Assembly (NCBI GenBank): GCA_947307415.1
Contig: CAMZJA010000015.1
Coordinates: 1 to 47,182 of the forward strand
Length of the DNA: 47,182 nt
DNA from: an uncultured Bacteroidales bacterium
Lineage (GTDB): Bacteria; Bacteroidota; Bacteroidia; Bacteroidales; F082
Reading direction: 5' to 3'
Notes under the pieces: generated by a model
What the model was told of the DNA's origin: nothing
The model's input: the letters and a program-made list of their open reading frames with translations, nothing else
Databases searched by the model: none
In this document: positions 1 to 9,033 of the stretch, piece after piece
Numbering within the stretch: position 1 is the stretch's first letter
Layout: each line of letters starts with the position of its first letter
Position numbers and translations under genes: made by a program

Positions 1-2
1 GA

Positions 3-338
3 ATCCTGCTGTTCCTTGCTGGCGTTGGACTTGGTGCAGGCGGCGTTTTCGTCGAGACAGTAAAGATTCATTACATGTGGGTAGTTTACGGTGTCATCAT
101 CACCATCGTGCCTCCAATGATTGTTGCAACATTTGGACGCCTGGTGCTGAAGATTAACTACTACACCCTCATGGGTTTCATCGGTGGCTCGCACACCGAC
201 CCACCGACACTGGCATTCGCCAACAATCTGGCACCCAATGGCTGCAAACTCCCTAACATGGGATACGCAACTGTCTATCCGTTGACGATGTTTTTGCGAA
301 TCTTCACCGCGCAGTTATTGGTGTTGTTAGCGATGTAG
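3..338 (+). CDS. Putative YidE/AspT-family transporter, C-terminal part
   Basis: This is the last ~111 residues of an integral membrane protein whose start lies left of the window; frame 3 is open from the first bases. The visible part is hydrophobic, with a glycine-rich segment (GVGLGAGGVF), a membrane span (VYGVIITIVPPMIVATF), then GGSHTDPPTLAFAN and a final span YATVYPLTMFLRI. The GGSHTDPP and TVYPLTM blocks are what I know from the end of the YidE/YbjL duplication in aspartate:alanine exchanger-like proteins of Bacteroidota. Substrate cannot be told from this fragment. It would act in the inner membrane. The gene ends at TAG and is followed by an inverted repeat (346-406) that may serve as its terminator. 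Confidence 0.8.
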   Translation: MLLFLAGVGLGAGGVFVETVKIHYMWVVYGVIITIVPPMIVATFGRLVLKINYYTLMGFIGGSHTDPPTLAFANNLAPNGCKLPNMGYATVYPLTMFLRIFTAQLLVLLAM

Positions 339-345
339 TTTTCAT

Positions 346-406
346 AATATGCAAAAATCAGTCTAAATATGCTTCGCATACCGCAAGGCTTGATTTTTTG
401 CATATT
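346..406 (+). repeat. Structured ~61-bp inverted-repeat element, copy 1
   Basis: Outer arms AATATGCAAAAATCA (346-360) and TGATTTTTTGCATATT (391-406) are reverse complements with one extra T. Inside is a small hairpin, TATGC-TTC-GCATA (368-380). The reverse complement of 6867-6928 aligns along the whole length: the first 19 bases are identical, followed by a CTTCG core, GGC and GATTTTT. The inner hairpin stem differs in sequence between the copies but still pairs. It may work as a transcription terminator for the upstream gene; other roles are open. Confidence 0.75.
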
Positions 407-492
407 ATGAAAAATTTGATAGGGACAAAATAATATTTAATAGATTATAAATCATTGTTTATCAATATTTTATAATCGGACATTTTAAAATC

Positions 493-556
493 ATAGGGAC
501 AATCTGTCAAGTGAGTGCTCCAACCTCTTGACAGATTGTTTTTTTGCATAATTTTG
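493..556 (+). promoter_or_regulatory. Promoter and upstream element of regulator copy 1, shared with the paralogue at 29 kb
   Basis: ATAGGGACA (493-501), 26 bases, TTGACA (528-533, -33 element), 15 bases, TAATTTTG (549-556, matching TAnnTTTG). The regulator gene at 29 kb has the same three elements with exactly the same 26- and 15-base spacings, plus AACCTC directly before TTGACA and TTTTGCA directly before the -7 element. Here a 13-bp perfect dyad (499-511 and 527-539) overlaps the -33 element, suggesting an operator or a terminator-like hairpin. The ATG follows the -7 element by 2-5 bases, so the transcript is probably leaderless. A further GATAGGGACAAAAT lies at 419-432. Confidence 0.65.
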
Positions 557-561
557 CAATG

Positions 562-1944
562 ATGAAAAAATTGACCACATACTTAATCCTAATCGTCGTG
601 ATTTTGACGCTTGCCGCATGCAATAATCAGGCTAAGAATCAAGATAAGGCGCGAGTTTTGTATGAGGAAGGATTGGGCCTGCGAGAGGAACAACGTTCGG
701 AAGAGGCAGCGGAATGCTTTTTGAAGGCGTTGGAATTGTTGAATGATGTTGAGACGCACGGCCGTGCGTCTCTACGGGCACAAATCAACGACAACCTCGG
801 TGCGTTGTATTTAAAACACGGTATTTTCGACGGTGCATTCGACGCTCACAACGATGCATTGCAATGTTTCAAGCAGCTTGGCGATTCAACAGGCATGATG
901 AATGCCTATCGCAACTGCGGTCGCGCGATGCGCTCACAAGAGCAATATACTGTTGCCAAACAATATTACGATTCGGCGTTTTGCATCGCTAAATTAATTA
1001 ATGATAAGGCGATGCTGGGCGATCTTAATCTGGAGATTGGGCGCGATTATTATATGGAAATCGGTGATTATCAAACTGCGATTGAATATGTGAAATATGC
1101 GTTGTATGGCGATAATGTAGAGACGCACGGCCGTGCGTCTCTACAGGACAATGATGTTGATATTGCCAATATGACGTTAGGTATCCTTTATTATTATTCC
1201 AATGATTTCAATCAGGCAAAAACCTATTTGAACAAGGCCTTGCGAAGCGAACGTCCGGGACTGAAAATGTCAGTGTATCAGGCACTTTACGCAATTGCTT
1301 ACTATGAGGGCGACTATAAAACGGCGGTGTATTACCAGCAACTTTCCTCCGAAAACATGCTTGAATCGGAGCAGAAACAATCAAGCGAGACTATGCAGCG
1401 ATTGAAGTCGGAATACGAGCTGAAAGCGCAGAAAAACGCCATGGAGAGCCTGCATCGCAACCACAGCTTGAAACTTTATCTTATAATCGCGTTATCAGTA
1501 ATAGCATTTCTAATTATTCTATTGATAATCAGAAAGAAAATAAACGAAAACAAGATAAAGTCACTCGAAAAAGAGCTGGAGATGCGCAACAAAATCATGC
1601 TCAGCAACAAGGTGTTTGTGACGGCTAAGAACCTTGGTGAGCATCTCACATCTGAAACGTTGGATTTCACTTTGGACGACAGCGACTGGGACGATTTCAT
1701 CAGTCTCACCGACATGATTTTCAACGACTTCTCGAAGCGGCTGGTTGCCACTTATCCAAAGCTTGGCAAATGGGATGTGCGCATCTGCTGCCTCTGCAAA
1801 AACGGTTTCTCCAACCAGGTGATTTCAATCTTGCTTGACACGCAAACCGACTCGTTTTATAAAAGAAAGACTCGAATCAGGCAGCAAAAAATGGAGTTGC
1901 CGGATGACAAACGAAGTTTTGAAGAAATTATAGCAGAAGTTTAA
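562..1944 (+). CDS. Membrane-anchored TPR regulator with C-terminal HTH (copy 1)
   Basis: 460 residues. I chose ATG 562 (ATG 559 also possible) because it begins a lipoprotein signal with lipobox LAAC (Cys20); a TTG at 544 lies inside the promoter and is rejected. TPR-like helix pairs fill residues ~25-290. One membrane span follows (~304-327, LYLIIALSVIAFLIILLII), then a short coiled coil. The C-terminal domain (~400-443, KWDVRICCLCKNGFSNQVIS...YKRKTRIRQQK) resembles the LuxR-like HTH of Bacteroidota TPR regulators. Inferred role: a one-component sensor with outer TPRs and a cytoplasmic DNA-binding end, probably controlling the surface protein gene 46 bp downstream. Two in-frame palindromes add VETHGRASL at ~63-72 and ~186-195. 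The paralogue at 27.6-29.0 kb has the first insertion and lacks the second. No experimental function is known to me. Confidence 0.82.
   Translation: MKKLTTYLILIVVILTLAACNNQAKNQDKARVLYEEGLGLREEQRSEEAAECFLKALELLNDVETHGRASLRAQINDNLGALYLKHGIFDGAFDAHNDALQCFKQLGDSTGMMNAYRNCGRAMRSQEQYTVAKQYYDSAFCIAKLINDKAMLGDLNLEIGRDYYMEIGDYQTAIEYVKYALYGDNVETHGRASLQDNDVDIANMTLGILYYYSNDFNQAKTYLNKALRSERPGLKMSVYQALYAIAYYEGDYKTAVYYQQLSSENMLESEQKQSSETMQRLKSEYELKAQKNAMESLHRNHSLKLYLIIALSVIAFLIILLIIRKKINENKIKSLEKELEMRNKIMLSNKVFVTAKNLGEHLTSETLDFTLDDSDWDDFISLTDMIFNDFSKRLVATYPKLGKWDVRICCLCKNGFSNQVISILLDTQTDSFYKRKTRIRQQKMELPDDKRSFEEIIAEV
748..775 (+). repeat. In-frame palindromic element, copy A
   Basis: A 22-bp perfect palindrome (751-772, half-site GAGACGCACGG) in a 28-bp frame GTT...TAC with one unpaired position. 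It is translated within the regulator as DVETHGRASLR. The same element with the same GTT edge lies at the equivalent codons of the paralogue (28821-28848), so this insertion is probably older than the gene duplication or was copied by gene conversion. Confidence 0.9.
1116..1145 (+). repeat. In-frame palindromic element, copy B (30 bp, perfect)
   Basis: A perfect 30-bp palindrome with half-site TGTAGAGACGCACGG. It is translated as NVETHGRASLQ between ALYGD and DNDVDIANMTL. The paralogue reads NGGLDGNDLDIANMTL at this place with no element, so this is an occupied site beside a natural empty site. Thirty bases keep the frame. Confidence 0.92.
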
Positions 1945-1990
1945 CACGAATTACCATAAATTAAACATGAATAAACAAAAATTTAATACT

Positions 1991-4900
1991 ATGAAAAACA
2001 AATTGTTTTCTTTACTTATTTTGATGATTATTGCCATCGGAAATGTGCAAGCTTACAACTTAATGGGAATCAGCCCGTCAAACCATGTTTTGTATTTCAA
2101 CATATTGGATTCTGAGAACCATACACTTAGTGTTACTTATCCTTGCAACGGAGGTAATGACAACTACTATTACAATCACACCAAACCAGAAGGCGATCTT
2201 ATCATTCCAACGACTATCACAATAGGACAAAACACCTGGACTATTGTCGAAATTATGGACCATGCCTTCGATGACTGCCCGATTACTTCAGTTGAAATTC
2301 CAAACACTGTAACTAATATTGGTGAAAGGGCGTTTTATAATTGTCCGATTACCTCTTTGGAACTTCCGAATGTTCTTACTAATATTGGGGCTTGGGCGTT
2401 TGCTAAGACAAAAATACAACATGTAACACTTCCAGAATCCATTATTACAGTAGGTGCAAGTGCTTTTGCCGGCACAAGATTAACTACCTTGATACTTCCC
2501 GAAAAGGATGTGCAGTATGGTAGTGGTTGTTTTGGAAATACCCATTTGGTTACTGTAACAATACCCGAAGGTGTAACCAGCATTTCTGGAAATATGTTTG
2601 TGAATTGCGGTTATTTGACAAATGTTGCGTTTCCAAGTACATTGACAAGATTTGGACATGACGCATTCGCCTATTGTACAGCTCTTAAAGAAATTCATAT
2701 ACCGAGTTCTGTAATTGAAATAGAAGAACAGATTTATAATCAGAATCCTTTCAGAGGCACGCAAAATGTTACGTCCATCAGCGTTGAGGCAGGTAATCCT
2801 GTGTATTATTCAGAGGGTAATTGTATCATCAAAAGAGAAACTAAGACAATTATCGCAGGCTGCAAGAATAGTGTGATTCCTAACGACATCGTTGAAATCG
2901 GAAAATCTGCATTTGAAAGAGGAATGACCGGGGCACTTCACCTTCCAGCATCGGTGACCAATATTGAACAAGATGCGTTTTACAACTGCACATCCATCAA
3001 TAAAATTTATTCTTTCAATCCTAATCCACCTGCATTATATATTCATGAAATTATGAATTCTTTTGCACATGTTCCAAGAAATATTCCTGTATATGTACCG
3101 GCCGGCTGTGTAGAGGCGTATCAGAACGCTCCAGGTTGGAATGAGTTTGAAAACATCGTTGAGTATTGTTGGGACGGTACCATTGCCGAATCATACGATG
3201 GAGGCGACGGCTCTGCTGAAAATCCTTATCAGATTTCGACCGCCAAACAGCTTGCTTTGCTTGCATATCAAACCAACAACGACATTGGAGGTGACGCTTA
3301 TTATGTTCTGACGGAAGATATAAGTCTGGCAAGTTGTACAGGAGAAAACATCCCCTGGATTTCAATAGGCATACATGAATATGAGAACAACAACTATGCA
3401 CTACATTGTTTTACAGGGCATTTCGATGGTGGCGGACACACTATTTATGGACTATATCAGAATATTGAAAATGGTTTGGATTATTTTGGAGGCCTTTTCG
3501 GCTATACTGACGGCGCTGAAATAAAGAATATCAACATGACTAATTGCTCTATCAGTGGAATCGGCGGATATGTCGGTAGCGTGATGGGTTTTGCGAGTCG
3601 CACCGATGTGTTGAACTGCACTGCTTATGACAGTTATATCAGGACTACAGGAAGCTATACATATGCGGGTGGCATCGTGGGATATGTTGGCACACCTATC
3701 GGGGTATCCCAAATCAATGAACCTGCTTTTCGAATTTCAAATTGCAGAGTTGAATCTGTGATTGTTGAAAGCTCATTATATGCCGGCGGCATCGTTGGAT
3801 GTGTCAATGACGAATCGGATAATGCGCAATATCATATTTCGAACTGCAGCTCCGACAATACGCAGTATTTCCATGTAAAAGGTATGAGGGTTGGTGGAAT
3901 CGTCGGTGGAATGAATTATTGCACCGTTGAAGGATGCGTCAACAATTCTATAGTATATGGTACCGGAACTGGATATGGCGGCTCTTTGTGTGTTGGTGGT
4001 ATCGTAGGAAGCAATTTATCTGGCGGCGTGATTTCCAATTCGTACAATCGCGGCAGTGTCGTCACCGACTATTGTAACGCAGGAGGAATTGTCGGATTTT
4101 CGATGGGCGATGTCCACAATGTGTATAATACTGGTGAAATTTCCGCACAAGAAACTGGGTATTTGGGAAATATCGTCGGATTCATCCAATCAGGACAGCC
4201 TTACAATTGCTATTGGCTTGAAAACGGACTTCCGGGAGAAGGTTATCCTGGTGTGCCTTATACGATAATGACTGTCGCGACATCGTTCCATCAAGGTGCT
4301 ACGCCAACAAGCTGGATTCTTGACGAGCCTATGTTCGGCACCAACGACTTGCTTGAGGCTTTGAATCACAGCGCTTACGAAAATTGTACATGGTTTGAAG
4401 ATGTTGATTTGTCAAACGACGGATTCCCTGTTTTTGTTTATAATGAGCCGAATTATCCTTTGTTGGGTAGCGAATGGTATTACGAAATCACCAACGACGA
4501 CGGCAGCGTCACTTACCAATATCTTGAAATGGCTGCTGATACCACAATCAACGACCATCCAATTCATATCTTGGTGAGAATCAACACACTTTACGACAAA
4601 GATAAGACCGACATAATCACTCACGAATATATTTATGAGCGCAACGACAAGGTTTATTGGTGGAATAAGACTTTAAACGAATTTACAATCCTCTATGACT
4701 TTGGCGCGGAAGAAGGCGACGAATGGGAAATAAAAGTTGGCAACGAAAGCATCACTGTGCACGTTGACGCTGTGGAACAATACACTTACGAAAGCCGACA
4801 ACTAAAAATGCTGCGTGTGAGAGATGATGCTGACATTTTCAGCGGTGAAATAGTATGTGGAATCGGTCACCTCACCAGCTTCTTCCCAGAAAAATTGATG

Positions 4901-5248
4901 GCCAAAGGCTGCCGTGTGGAAGGTATCCGCTGCTTCTGGCAAAATGGCGAGCTCGTGTTCCACTATGGCGAACAAGACTGCGATGAAATCTATGAACAAC
5001 ATCATTTCGGTGTGGAAGAAATAGAGGATGAAAACGAATTTGCAATTTATCCCAATCCATCTCATGATGTCCTATATGTCCTATCAGACAATATCAATTC
5101 AGAATATCGCGTCACCAACCTGATGGGACAAACCCTAATGATTGGCGAAATCACATCTGAAAATCAGATGATTGCTGTCTCATCATTGCCAAAGGGTATT
5201 TATTTCATCACGGTCAATAATGCATCTAAGATATTTGTTATCAAATAA
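1991..5248 (+). CDS. BspA-like LRR + GLUG-repeat surface protein with T9SS sorting domain
   Basis: 1085 residues from ATG 1991, which starts a clean signal peptide (MKNKLFSLLILMIIA...VQA); ATG 1967 is an alternative adding eight residues. Residues ~74-370 are LRR_5/BspA-type repeats (pattern 'xxIPxxVTxIGxxAFxxC'). Residues ~392-790 form a GLUG-type region starting CWDGTIAESYDGGDG and rich in 'GGIVG' repeats. Residues ~826-1000 are a module (YYEITNDDGSVTYQ ... GIGHLTSFFPE) also found in the protein at 25.1-27.5 kb. From ~1016 comes a type A T9SS sorting domain (YPNPS ... LPKGIYFITV). It is expected to be exported through the outer membrane and held on the surface or released; adhesion is inferred from the repeat families. 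It lies 46 bp behind its likely regulator and 5 bp before the peptidase, so the three are probably one operon. Confidence 0.85.
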   Translation: MKNKLFSLLILMIIAIGNVQAYNLMGISPSNHVLYFNILDSENHTLSVTYPCNGGNDNYYYNHTKPEGDLIIPTTITIGQNTWTIVEIMDHAFDDCPITSVEIPNTVTNIGERAFYNCPITSLELPNVLTNIGAWAFAKTKIQHVTLPESIITVGASAFAGTRLTTLILPEKDVQYGSGCFGNTHLVTVTIPEGVTSISGNMFVNCGYLTNVAFPSTLTRFGHDAFAYCTALKEIHIPSSVIEIEEQIYNQNPFRGTQNVTSISVEAGNPVYYSEGNCIIKRETKTIIAGCKNSVIPNDIVEIGKSAFERGMTGALHLPASVTNIEQDAFYNCTSINKIYSFNPNPPALYIHEIMNSFAHVPRNIPVYVPAGCVEAYQNAPGWNEFENIVEYCWDGTIAESYDGGDGSAENPYQISTAKQLALLAYQTNNDIGGDAYYVLTEDISLASCTGENIPWISIGIHEYENNNYALHCFTGHFDGGGHTIYGLYQNIENGLDYFGGLFGYTDGAEIKNINMTNCSISGIGGYVGSVMGFASRTDVLNCTAYDSYIRTTGSYTYAGGIVGYVGTPIGVSQINEPAFRISNCRVESVIVESSLYAGGIVGCVNDESDNAQYHISNCSSDNTQYFHVKGMRVGGIVGGMNYCTVEGCVNNSIVYGTGTGYGGSLCVGGIVGSNLSGGVISNSYNRGSVVTDYCNAGGIVGFSMGDVHNVYNTGEISAQETGYLGNIVGFIQSGQPYNCYWLENGLPGEGYPGVPYTIMTVATSFHQGATPTSWILDEPMFGTNDLLEALNHSAYENCTWFEDVDLSNDGFPVFVYNEPNYPLLGSEWYYEITNDDGSVTYQYLEMAADTTINDHPIHILVRINTLYDKDKTDIITHEYIYERNDKVYWWNKTLNEFTILYDFGAEEGDEWEIKVGNESITVHVDAVEQYTYESRQLKMLRVRDDADIFSGEIVCGIGHLTSFFPEKLMAKGCRVEGIRCFWQNGELVFHYGEQDCDEIYEQHHFGVEEIEDENEFAIYPNPSHDVLYVLSDNINSEYRVTNLMGQTLMIGEITSENQMIAVSSLPKGIYFITVNNASKIFVIK

Positions 5249-5253
5249 ACGTC

Positions 5254-6849
5254 ATGAAACGAATACTGCTCTCGCTGGTTCTCGTCTGGATATTTGGATG
5301 TGCTGAAGCCCAATCCGACCTTGAGGCTCTGATGGCTGCACGTGGGGAATATTATTTCTCCATCGGGATTCAACAACCCGAAGAGGCCGCTCAGCTTACA
5401 CACCTCTGCTCCATCGACAGGCTGGATGGCCTAAACCTGATTTGCTACGCAAACGCTGAGCAATATCAACGACTTTTGGCAAAAGGTTATCATCCTACGT
5501 TGCTCACTCCTCCTTCAATGGAGCAGGATTATGCCATGTGGGACGGCTCCAACCGCGAAGCCTACGACTGGGACGCTTATCCGACCTACAATGCTTATCA
5601 GGAAATGATGCAGCATTATGCCAATGATTATCCCGAAAGATGCTCTTATTTGGAACTGGGAACTCTTGCAAGCGGACGCAAGCTGATGTTTTGCCGCATT
5701 AACAACGGCGAGCCGGACGGCAAACCAAAGTTTCTTTACACCTCCACCATGCACGGCGACGAGCTGACTGGCATGATGCTGATGCTTCGCCTTATCGATG
5801 AGTTTTGCACCAGCGACGACCCGCGAATTCTGAATCTGATAGAGAATCTCGACATCTTCATTTCACCTTGCACCAATCCAGATGGAACTTATTATGGTGG
5901 AAACAACACCGTGAGTGGCGCCAGACGCCGCAACGCCAACGATGTTGACCTGAACCGCAACTATCCGGATTTCGATAACGGTCCGCATCCCGATGGCTAC
6001 GAATACCAGCCTGAAACTCTTTGGATGATGGAACTGGCTGAGCAATATCCTTTTACGATGGCTGCCAACTATCATGGCGGTGCCGAGGTGATGAACTATC
6101 CTTGGGACACTTACCAGCCGCTTCATCCCGACGATGCATGGTGGCAGCTGGTGTGTCATGAATATGCCGACTTGACCCATCAACACGACCCGGTATATAT
6201 GAGCGACTACAACAACGGGATCGTCAACGGTTATGTTTGGTTCCCTATCTATGGTAGCAGGCAGGATTATATGAACTATTATGCCCAGTGCCGTGAGGTG
6301 ACTATCGAGTGCTCGTTCTCTCATACGCCCGACCCGTCGCAGATGCCGATATATTGGACTTATAACCACGAGAGCATGCTGTGTTACATGGAACAAAGCC
6401 TTTACGGAATTCACGGCACCGTCACCGACTCGATTACAGGCGAACCTTTGGAAGCGACAGTATTCATTGAAGGTCACGACCATCATGGCTCTGAGGTCAG
6501 CAGTCACATGCCTGCAGGCGACTACCATCGTCCCATAAAAGGCGGCACATACGATGTGACATTCTCTTGCAAGGGATATCGTTCCAAAACCTTCACGCTG
6601 ACAGTGACCGACCGCGAAACTTTGGTTCATGATGTGCAACTGGTTACAAAAACCTATGGATTGGACGAAAACTATGTTTGGGGCGATTGTCAATATCCAT
6701 TAGAATATCGAATCATCGACCTAACTGGTCATATCCTGATGACAGGCAGGATTGAATCAGAATCGCAACAAATTGATTTTTCAAATCTGCCAAAAGGCAT
6801 TTATTTCATCACCATTGGCGGTCGAACAACGAAATTTTTGAAAGAATAA
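5254..6849 (+). CDS. M14-family zinc carboxypeptidase with T9SS-type C-terminus
   Basis: 531 residues with a signal peptide (MKRILLSLVLVWIFGCAEA). The catalytic domain is ~110-395. Zinc ligands are visible as HGDE (His167, Glu170) and NYHGG (His274), substrate-binding signatures as NPDG and RRRNANDVDLNRNYPD, and the catalytic glutamate as TIECS (Glu352), so it should be active. A carboxypeptidase regulatory-like domain follows (GIHGTVTDSITGEPLEATVFI, ~390-465), then a C-terminal sorting-type end (EYRIIDLTGHILMTG ... LPKGIYFITI) without the usual YPNP start. It begins 5 bp after the surface protein stop and is probably translationally coupled. Likely role: trimming of extracellular peptides or the surface protein itself (inference). 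Confidence 0.88.
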   Translation: MKRILLSLVLVWIFGCAEAQSDLEALMAARGEYYFSIGIQQPEEAAQLTHLCSIDRLDGLNLICYANAEQYQRLLAKGYHPTLLTPPSMEQDYAMWDGSNREAYDWDAYPTYNAYQEMMQHYANDYPERCSYLELGTLASGRKLMFCRINNGEPDGKPKFLYTSTMHGDELTGMMLMLRLIDEFCTSDDPRILNLIENLDIFISPCTNPDGTYYGGNNTVSGARRRNANDVDLNRNYPDFDNGPHPDGYEYQPETLWMMELAEQYPFTMAANYHGGAEVMNYPWDTYQPLHPDDAWWQLVCHEYADLTHQHDPVYMSDYNNGIVNGYVWFPIYGSRQDYMNYYAQCREVTIECSFSHTPDPSQMPIYWTYNHESMLCYMEQSLYGIHGTVTDSITGEPLEATVFIEGHDHHGSEVSSHMPAGDYHRPIKGGTYDVTFSCKGYRSKTFTLTVTDRETLVHDVQLVTKTYGLDENYVWGDCQYPLEYRIIDLTGHILMTGRIESESQQIDFSNLPKGIYFITIGGRTTKFLKE

Positions 6850-6866
6850 CAGTCAAGTTTTTGTAG

Positions 6867-6928
6867 AATATACAAAAATCTGGCCTTTGAATTTTCGAAG
6901 AAAATTTGCAGACTGATTTTTGCATATT
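6867..6928 (-). repeat. Structured ~62-bp inverted-repeat element, copy 2 (opposite orientation)
   Basis: Arms AATATACAAAAATC (6867-6880) and GATTTTTGCATATT (6915-6928). The inner hairpin is AATTTTC-GAA-GAAAATT (6890-6906). Reverse-complemented, it matches 346-406, starting with the 19 identical bases AATATGCAAAAATCAGTCT. The two copies bracket the three-gene module in inverted orientation. The right arm also supplies TTTG, the -33 element of metG. Confidence 0.72.
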
Positions 6929-6949
6929 CGGAAAAAACCATTACTTTTG
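6919..6949 (+). promoter_or_regulatory. metG promoter
   Basis: TTTG (6919-6922), 19 bases, TACTTTTG (6942-6949), followed by 21 bases to the ATG. It fits the Bacteroidota consensus. The -33 element falls inside the repeat arm at 6915-6928. Confidence 0.7.
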
Positions 6950-6970
6950 CAGTTTGAAAATTTTGCGAAA

Positions 6971-9025
6971 ATGGAAAAGAATTTCAAACGTTATCTGATA
7001 ACCACAGCGCTTCCTTACGCCAATGGCCCGGTGCACATCGGCCACCTCGCCGGCGTTTACGTCCCTGCCGACACCTACGTCCGCTACCTCCGCATGAAAG
7101 GCGAAGACGTACTGTTTATTGGCGGTTCCGACGAACACGGAGTGCCTGTCACCATCAAAGCTGAGAAAGAAGGCGTCACACCTCAGGATATAGTGGACCG
7201 TTATCACGAGATGATTAAGAAATCGTTTGAGGATTTCGGCATGAGCTATGATATCTACTCAAGAACGACCTCGAAGATTCATCACGCCACAGCTGCTGAG
7301 TTCTTCGAAAAGCTTTACAAAGAAGGCAAGTTCATTGAGAAGGAGACTGAGCAGTTTTTCGACCCTGAGCGCAACAAGTTCTTGAGCGACCGTTACATCA
7401 TCGGCACTTGCCCTAAATGCGGCAACGACCGCGCTTACGGCGACCAGTGCGAGAAATGCGGCAGCACACTCAGCCCCGAGGAGCTCATCGACCCGCATTC
7501 AGCAATCAGCGGCGCCAAGCTGGTGAAAAAGATGACGAAACACTGGTATCTGCCGCTCGAACAGTATGAGACATGGCTCCGCCAGTGGATTCTTGAAGGA
7601 CATAAAGAGTGGAAGACCAACGTTTACGGTCAGGTGAAGAGCTGGCTCGACGGCGGACTGCAGCCTCGTGCCGTCACCCGCGACCTCGACTGGGGCGTGC
7701 CGGTGCCTGTTGAAGGTGCTGAAGGCAAGGTACTCTACGTTTGGTTTGACGCTCCTATCGGATATATCTCAAACACCAAGGAAATCTGCGAGAAACGCGG
7801 CGACAACTGGGAGAAATGGTGGAAGTCGGACGACACCAAGATGGTGCATTTCATCGGAAAAGACAACATCGTGTTCCATTGCATCATATTCCCATGCATG
7901 CTTAAAGCTTACGGCGACGGCTACATCGTACCTGAAAACGTACCGGCAAACGAGTTCCTGAACCTCGAAAACGACAAGATCTCGACCTCGCGCAACTGGG
8001 CTGTTTGGTTGCATGAATATCTACAGGAATTCCCAGGAAAACAAGATATTCTACGCTATGTGCTGACGGCCAACGCTCCTGAGACGAAGGATAACAACTT
8101 CACCTGGAAAGACTATCAGGACAGAAACAACAACGAGTTGTTGGCCATCTTCGGAAACTTCGTCAACCGTATATTGGTTTTGACACACAAATATTACGAA
8201 GGTGCAGTGCCGGCATTGGAAAACCTCAACGACCGCGACAACGAAGTCATCACTGAGATGAACCAGTATCCTGAAAAGATTGGCAAACTCATTGAAAACT
8301 ACAAGTTCCGCGAAGGCGTGAGCGAACTGATGAACCTCGCACGTTTAGGCAACCGTTATCTCACCGAAAACGAGCCTTGGAAGCAGTTCAAGACCGACCC
8401 TGAGCGCACCAAGACAGTGATGGCGCTTTCGTTGCAAATAGTAGCAAAACTTGCTATATTGAGCGAGCCGTTCCTGCCGTTCAGCGCAAAGAAGCTTCAG
8501 AAGATGATTGGTCTCGAGGTGACAAGCTGGAACCAGGCAGATGCTACGATTTTGCTCAACGCAGGTCACGTTATCGGTCAGCCGGAGTTGCTGTTCGAAA
8601 AGATTGAAGACAGCGTCGTTGAAGCACAGATTAAGAAGCTGGAAGACACCAAGAAACAGAACGAACTAAACGCTTGGAAACCTAATGAGGTCAAGCCGAA
8701 TGTGAGTTTCGACGACTTCATGAAGGTTGATATCCGCGTGGGTACCGTTTTGGAATGCACAAAAGTGCCGAAAGCCGACAAACTGCTGCAGTTCCTCATT
8801 GAGGACGGCATGGAGAAACGCACCATCGTGAGCGGCATCGCCAAGTATTACCCTGATCCGCAGGTCCTTGTCGGAAAGCAGGTCTGCTTCATCGCCAACT
8901 TCGAGCCGCGCAAGCTCAAAGGCGTTGAAAGTCAGGGCATGATACTCTCAGCGGAGGACAAAGACGGTCGTTTGGTCGTGGTCACTCCGAGCCAGATGGT
9001 GGCACCAGGCTGCAACGTGGGATAA
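6971..9025 (+). CDS. metG: Methionyl-tRNA synthetase
   Basis: 684 residues. Charges tRNA-Met with methionine in the cytoplasm. The start at 6971 gives [19 protein letters not shown]; the longer frame from 6920 runs back into the promoter. The HIGH-type motif is PVHIGHLAG near residue 20. A zinc-binding knuckle follows ([18 protein letters not shown]) and the KMSKS-type motif reads DKISTSR. The C-terminal ~110 residues ([20 protein letters not shown] ... NFEPRKLKG) form the tRNA-binding OB-fold found in dimeric MetRS. Single-gene unit with its own promoter, converging on yraN with 8 bp between stops. Confidence 0.97.
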   Translation: MEKNFKRYLITTALPYANGPVHIGHLAGVYVPADTYVRYLRMKGEDVLFIGGSDEHGVPVTIKAEKEGVTPQDIVDRYHEMIKKSFEDFGMSYDIYSRTTSKIHHATAAEFFEKLYKEGKFIEKETEQFFDPERNKFLSDRYIIGTCPKCGNDRAYGDQCEKCGSTLSPEELIDPHSAISGAKLVKKMTKHWYLPLEQYETWLRQWILEGHKEWKTNVYGQVKSWLDGGLQPRAVTRDLDWGVPVPVEGAEGKVLYVWFDAPIGYISNTKEICEKRGDNWEKWWKSDDTKMVHFIGKDNIVFHCIIFPCMLKAYGDGYIVPENVPANEFLNLENDKISTSRNWAVWLHEYLQEFPGKQDILRYVLTANAPETKDNNFTWKDYQDRNNNELLAIFGNFVNRILVLTHKYYEGAVPALENLNDRDNEVITEMNQYPEKIGKLIENYKFREGVSELMNLARLGNRYLTENEPWKQFKTDPERTKTVMALSLQIVAKLAILSEPFLPFSAKKLQKMIGLEVTSWNQADATILLNAGHVIGQPELLFEKIEDSVVEAQIKKLEDTKKQNELNAWKPNEVKPNVSFDDFMKVDIRVGTVLECTKVPKADKLLQFLIEDGMEKRTIVSGIAKYYPDPQVLVGKQVCFIANFEPRKLKGVESQGMILSAEDKDGRLVVVTPSQMVAPGCNVG

Positions 9026-9033
9026 TCCGCTGA

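Noticed and set aside
544-558. TTG start for regulator copy 1
   Set aside because: The codons overlap the -7 promoter element, and the signal peptide begins properly at ATG 562.
748-1145. Two identical palindromes in one gene as the start of a CRISPR array
   Set aside because: Copies are ~370 bp apart with coding sequence between, no regular spacers and no cas genes.
5863-6693. 276-codon open frame on the minus strand
   Set aside because: It is antisense to the well-supported M14 carboxypeptidase; its protein shows no known motif and arises from codon bias of the real gene.
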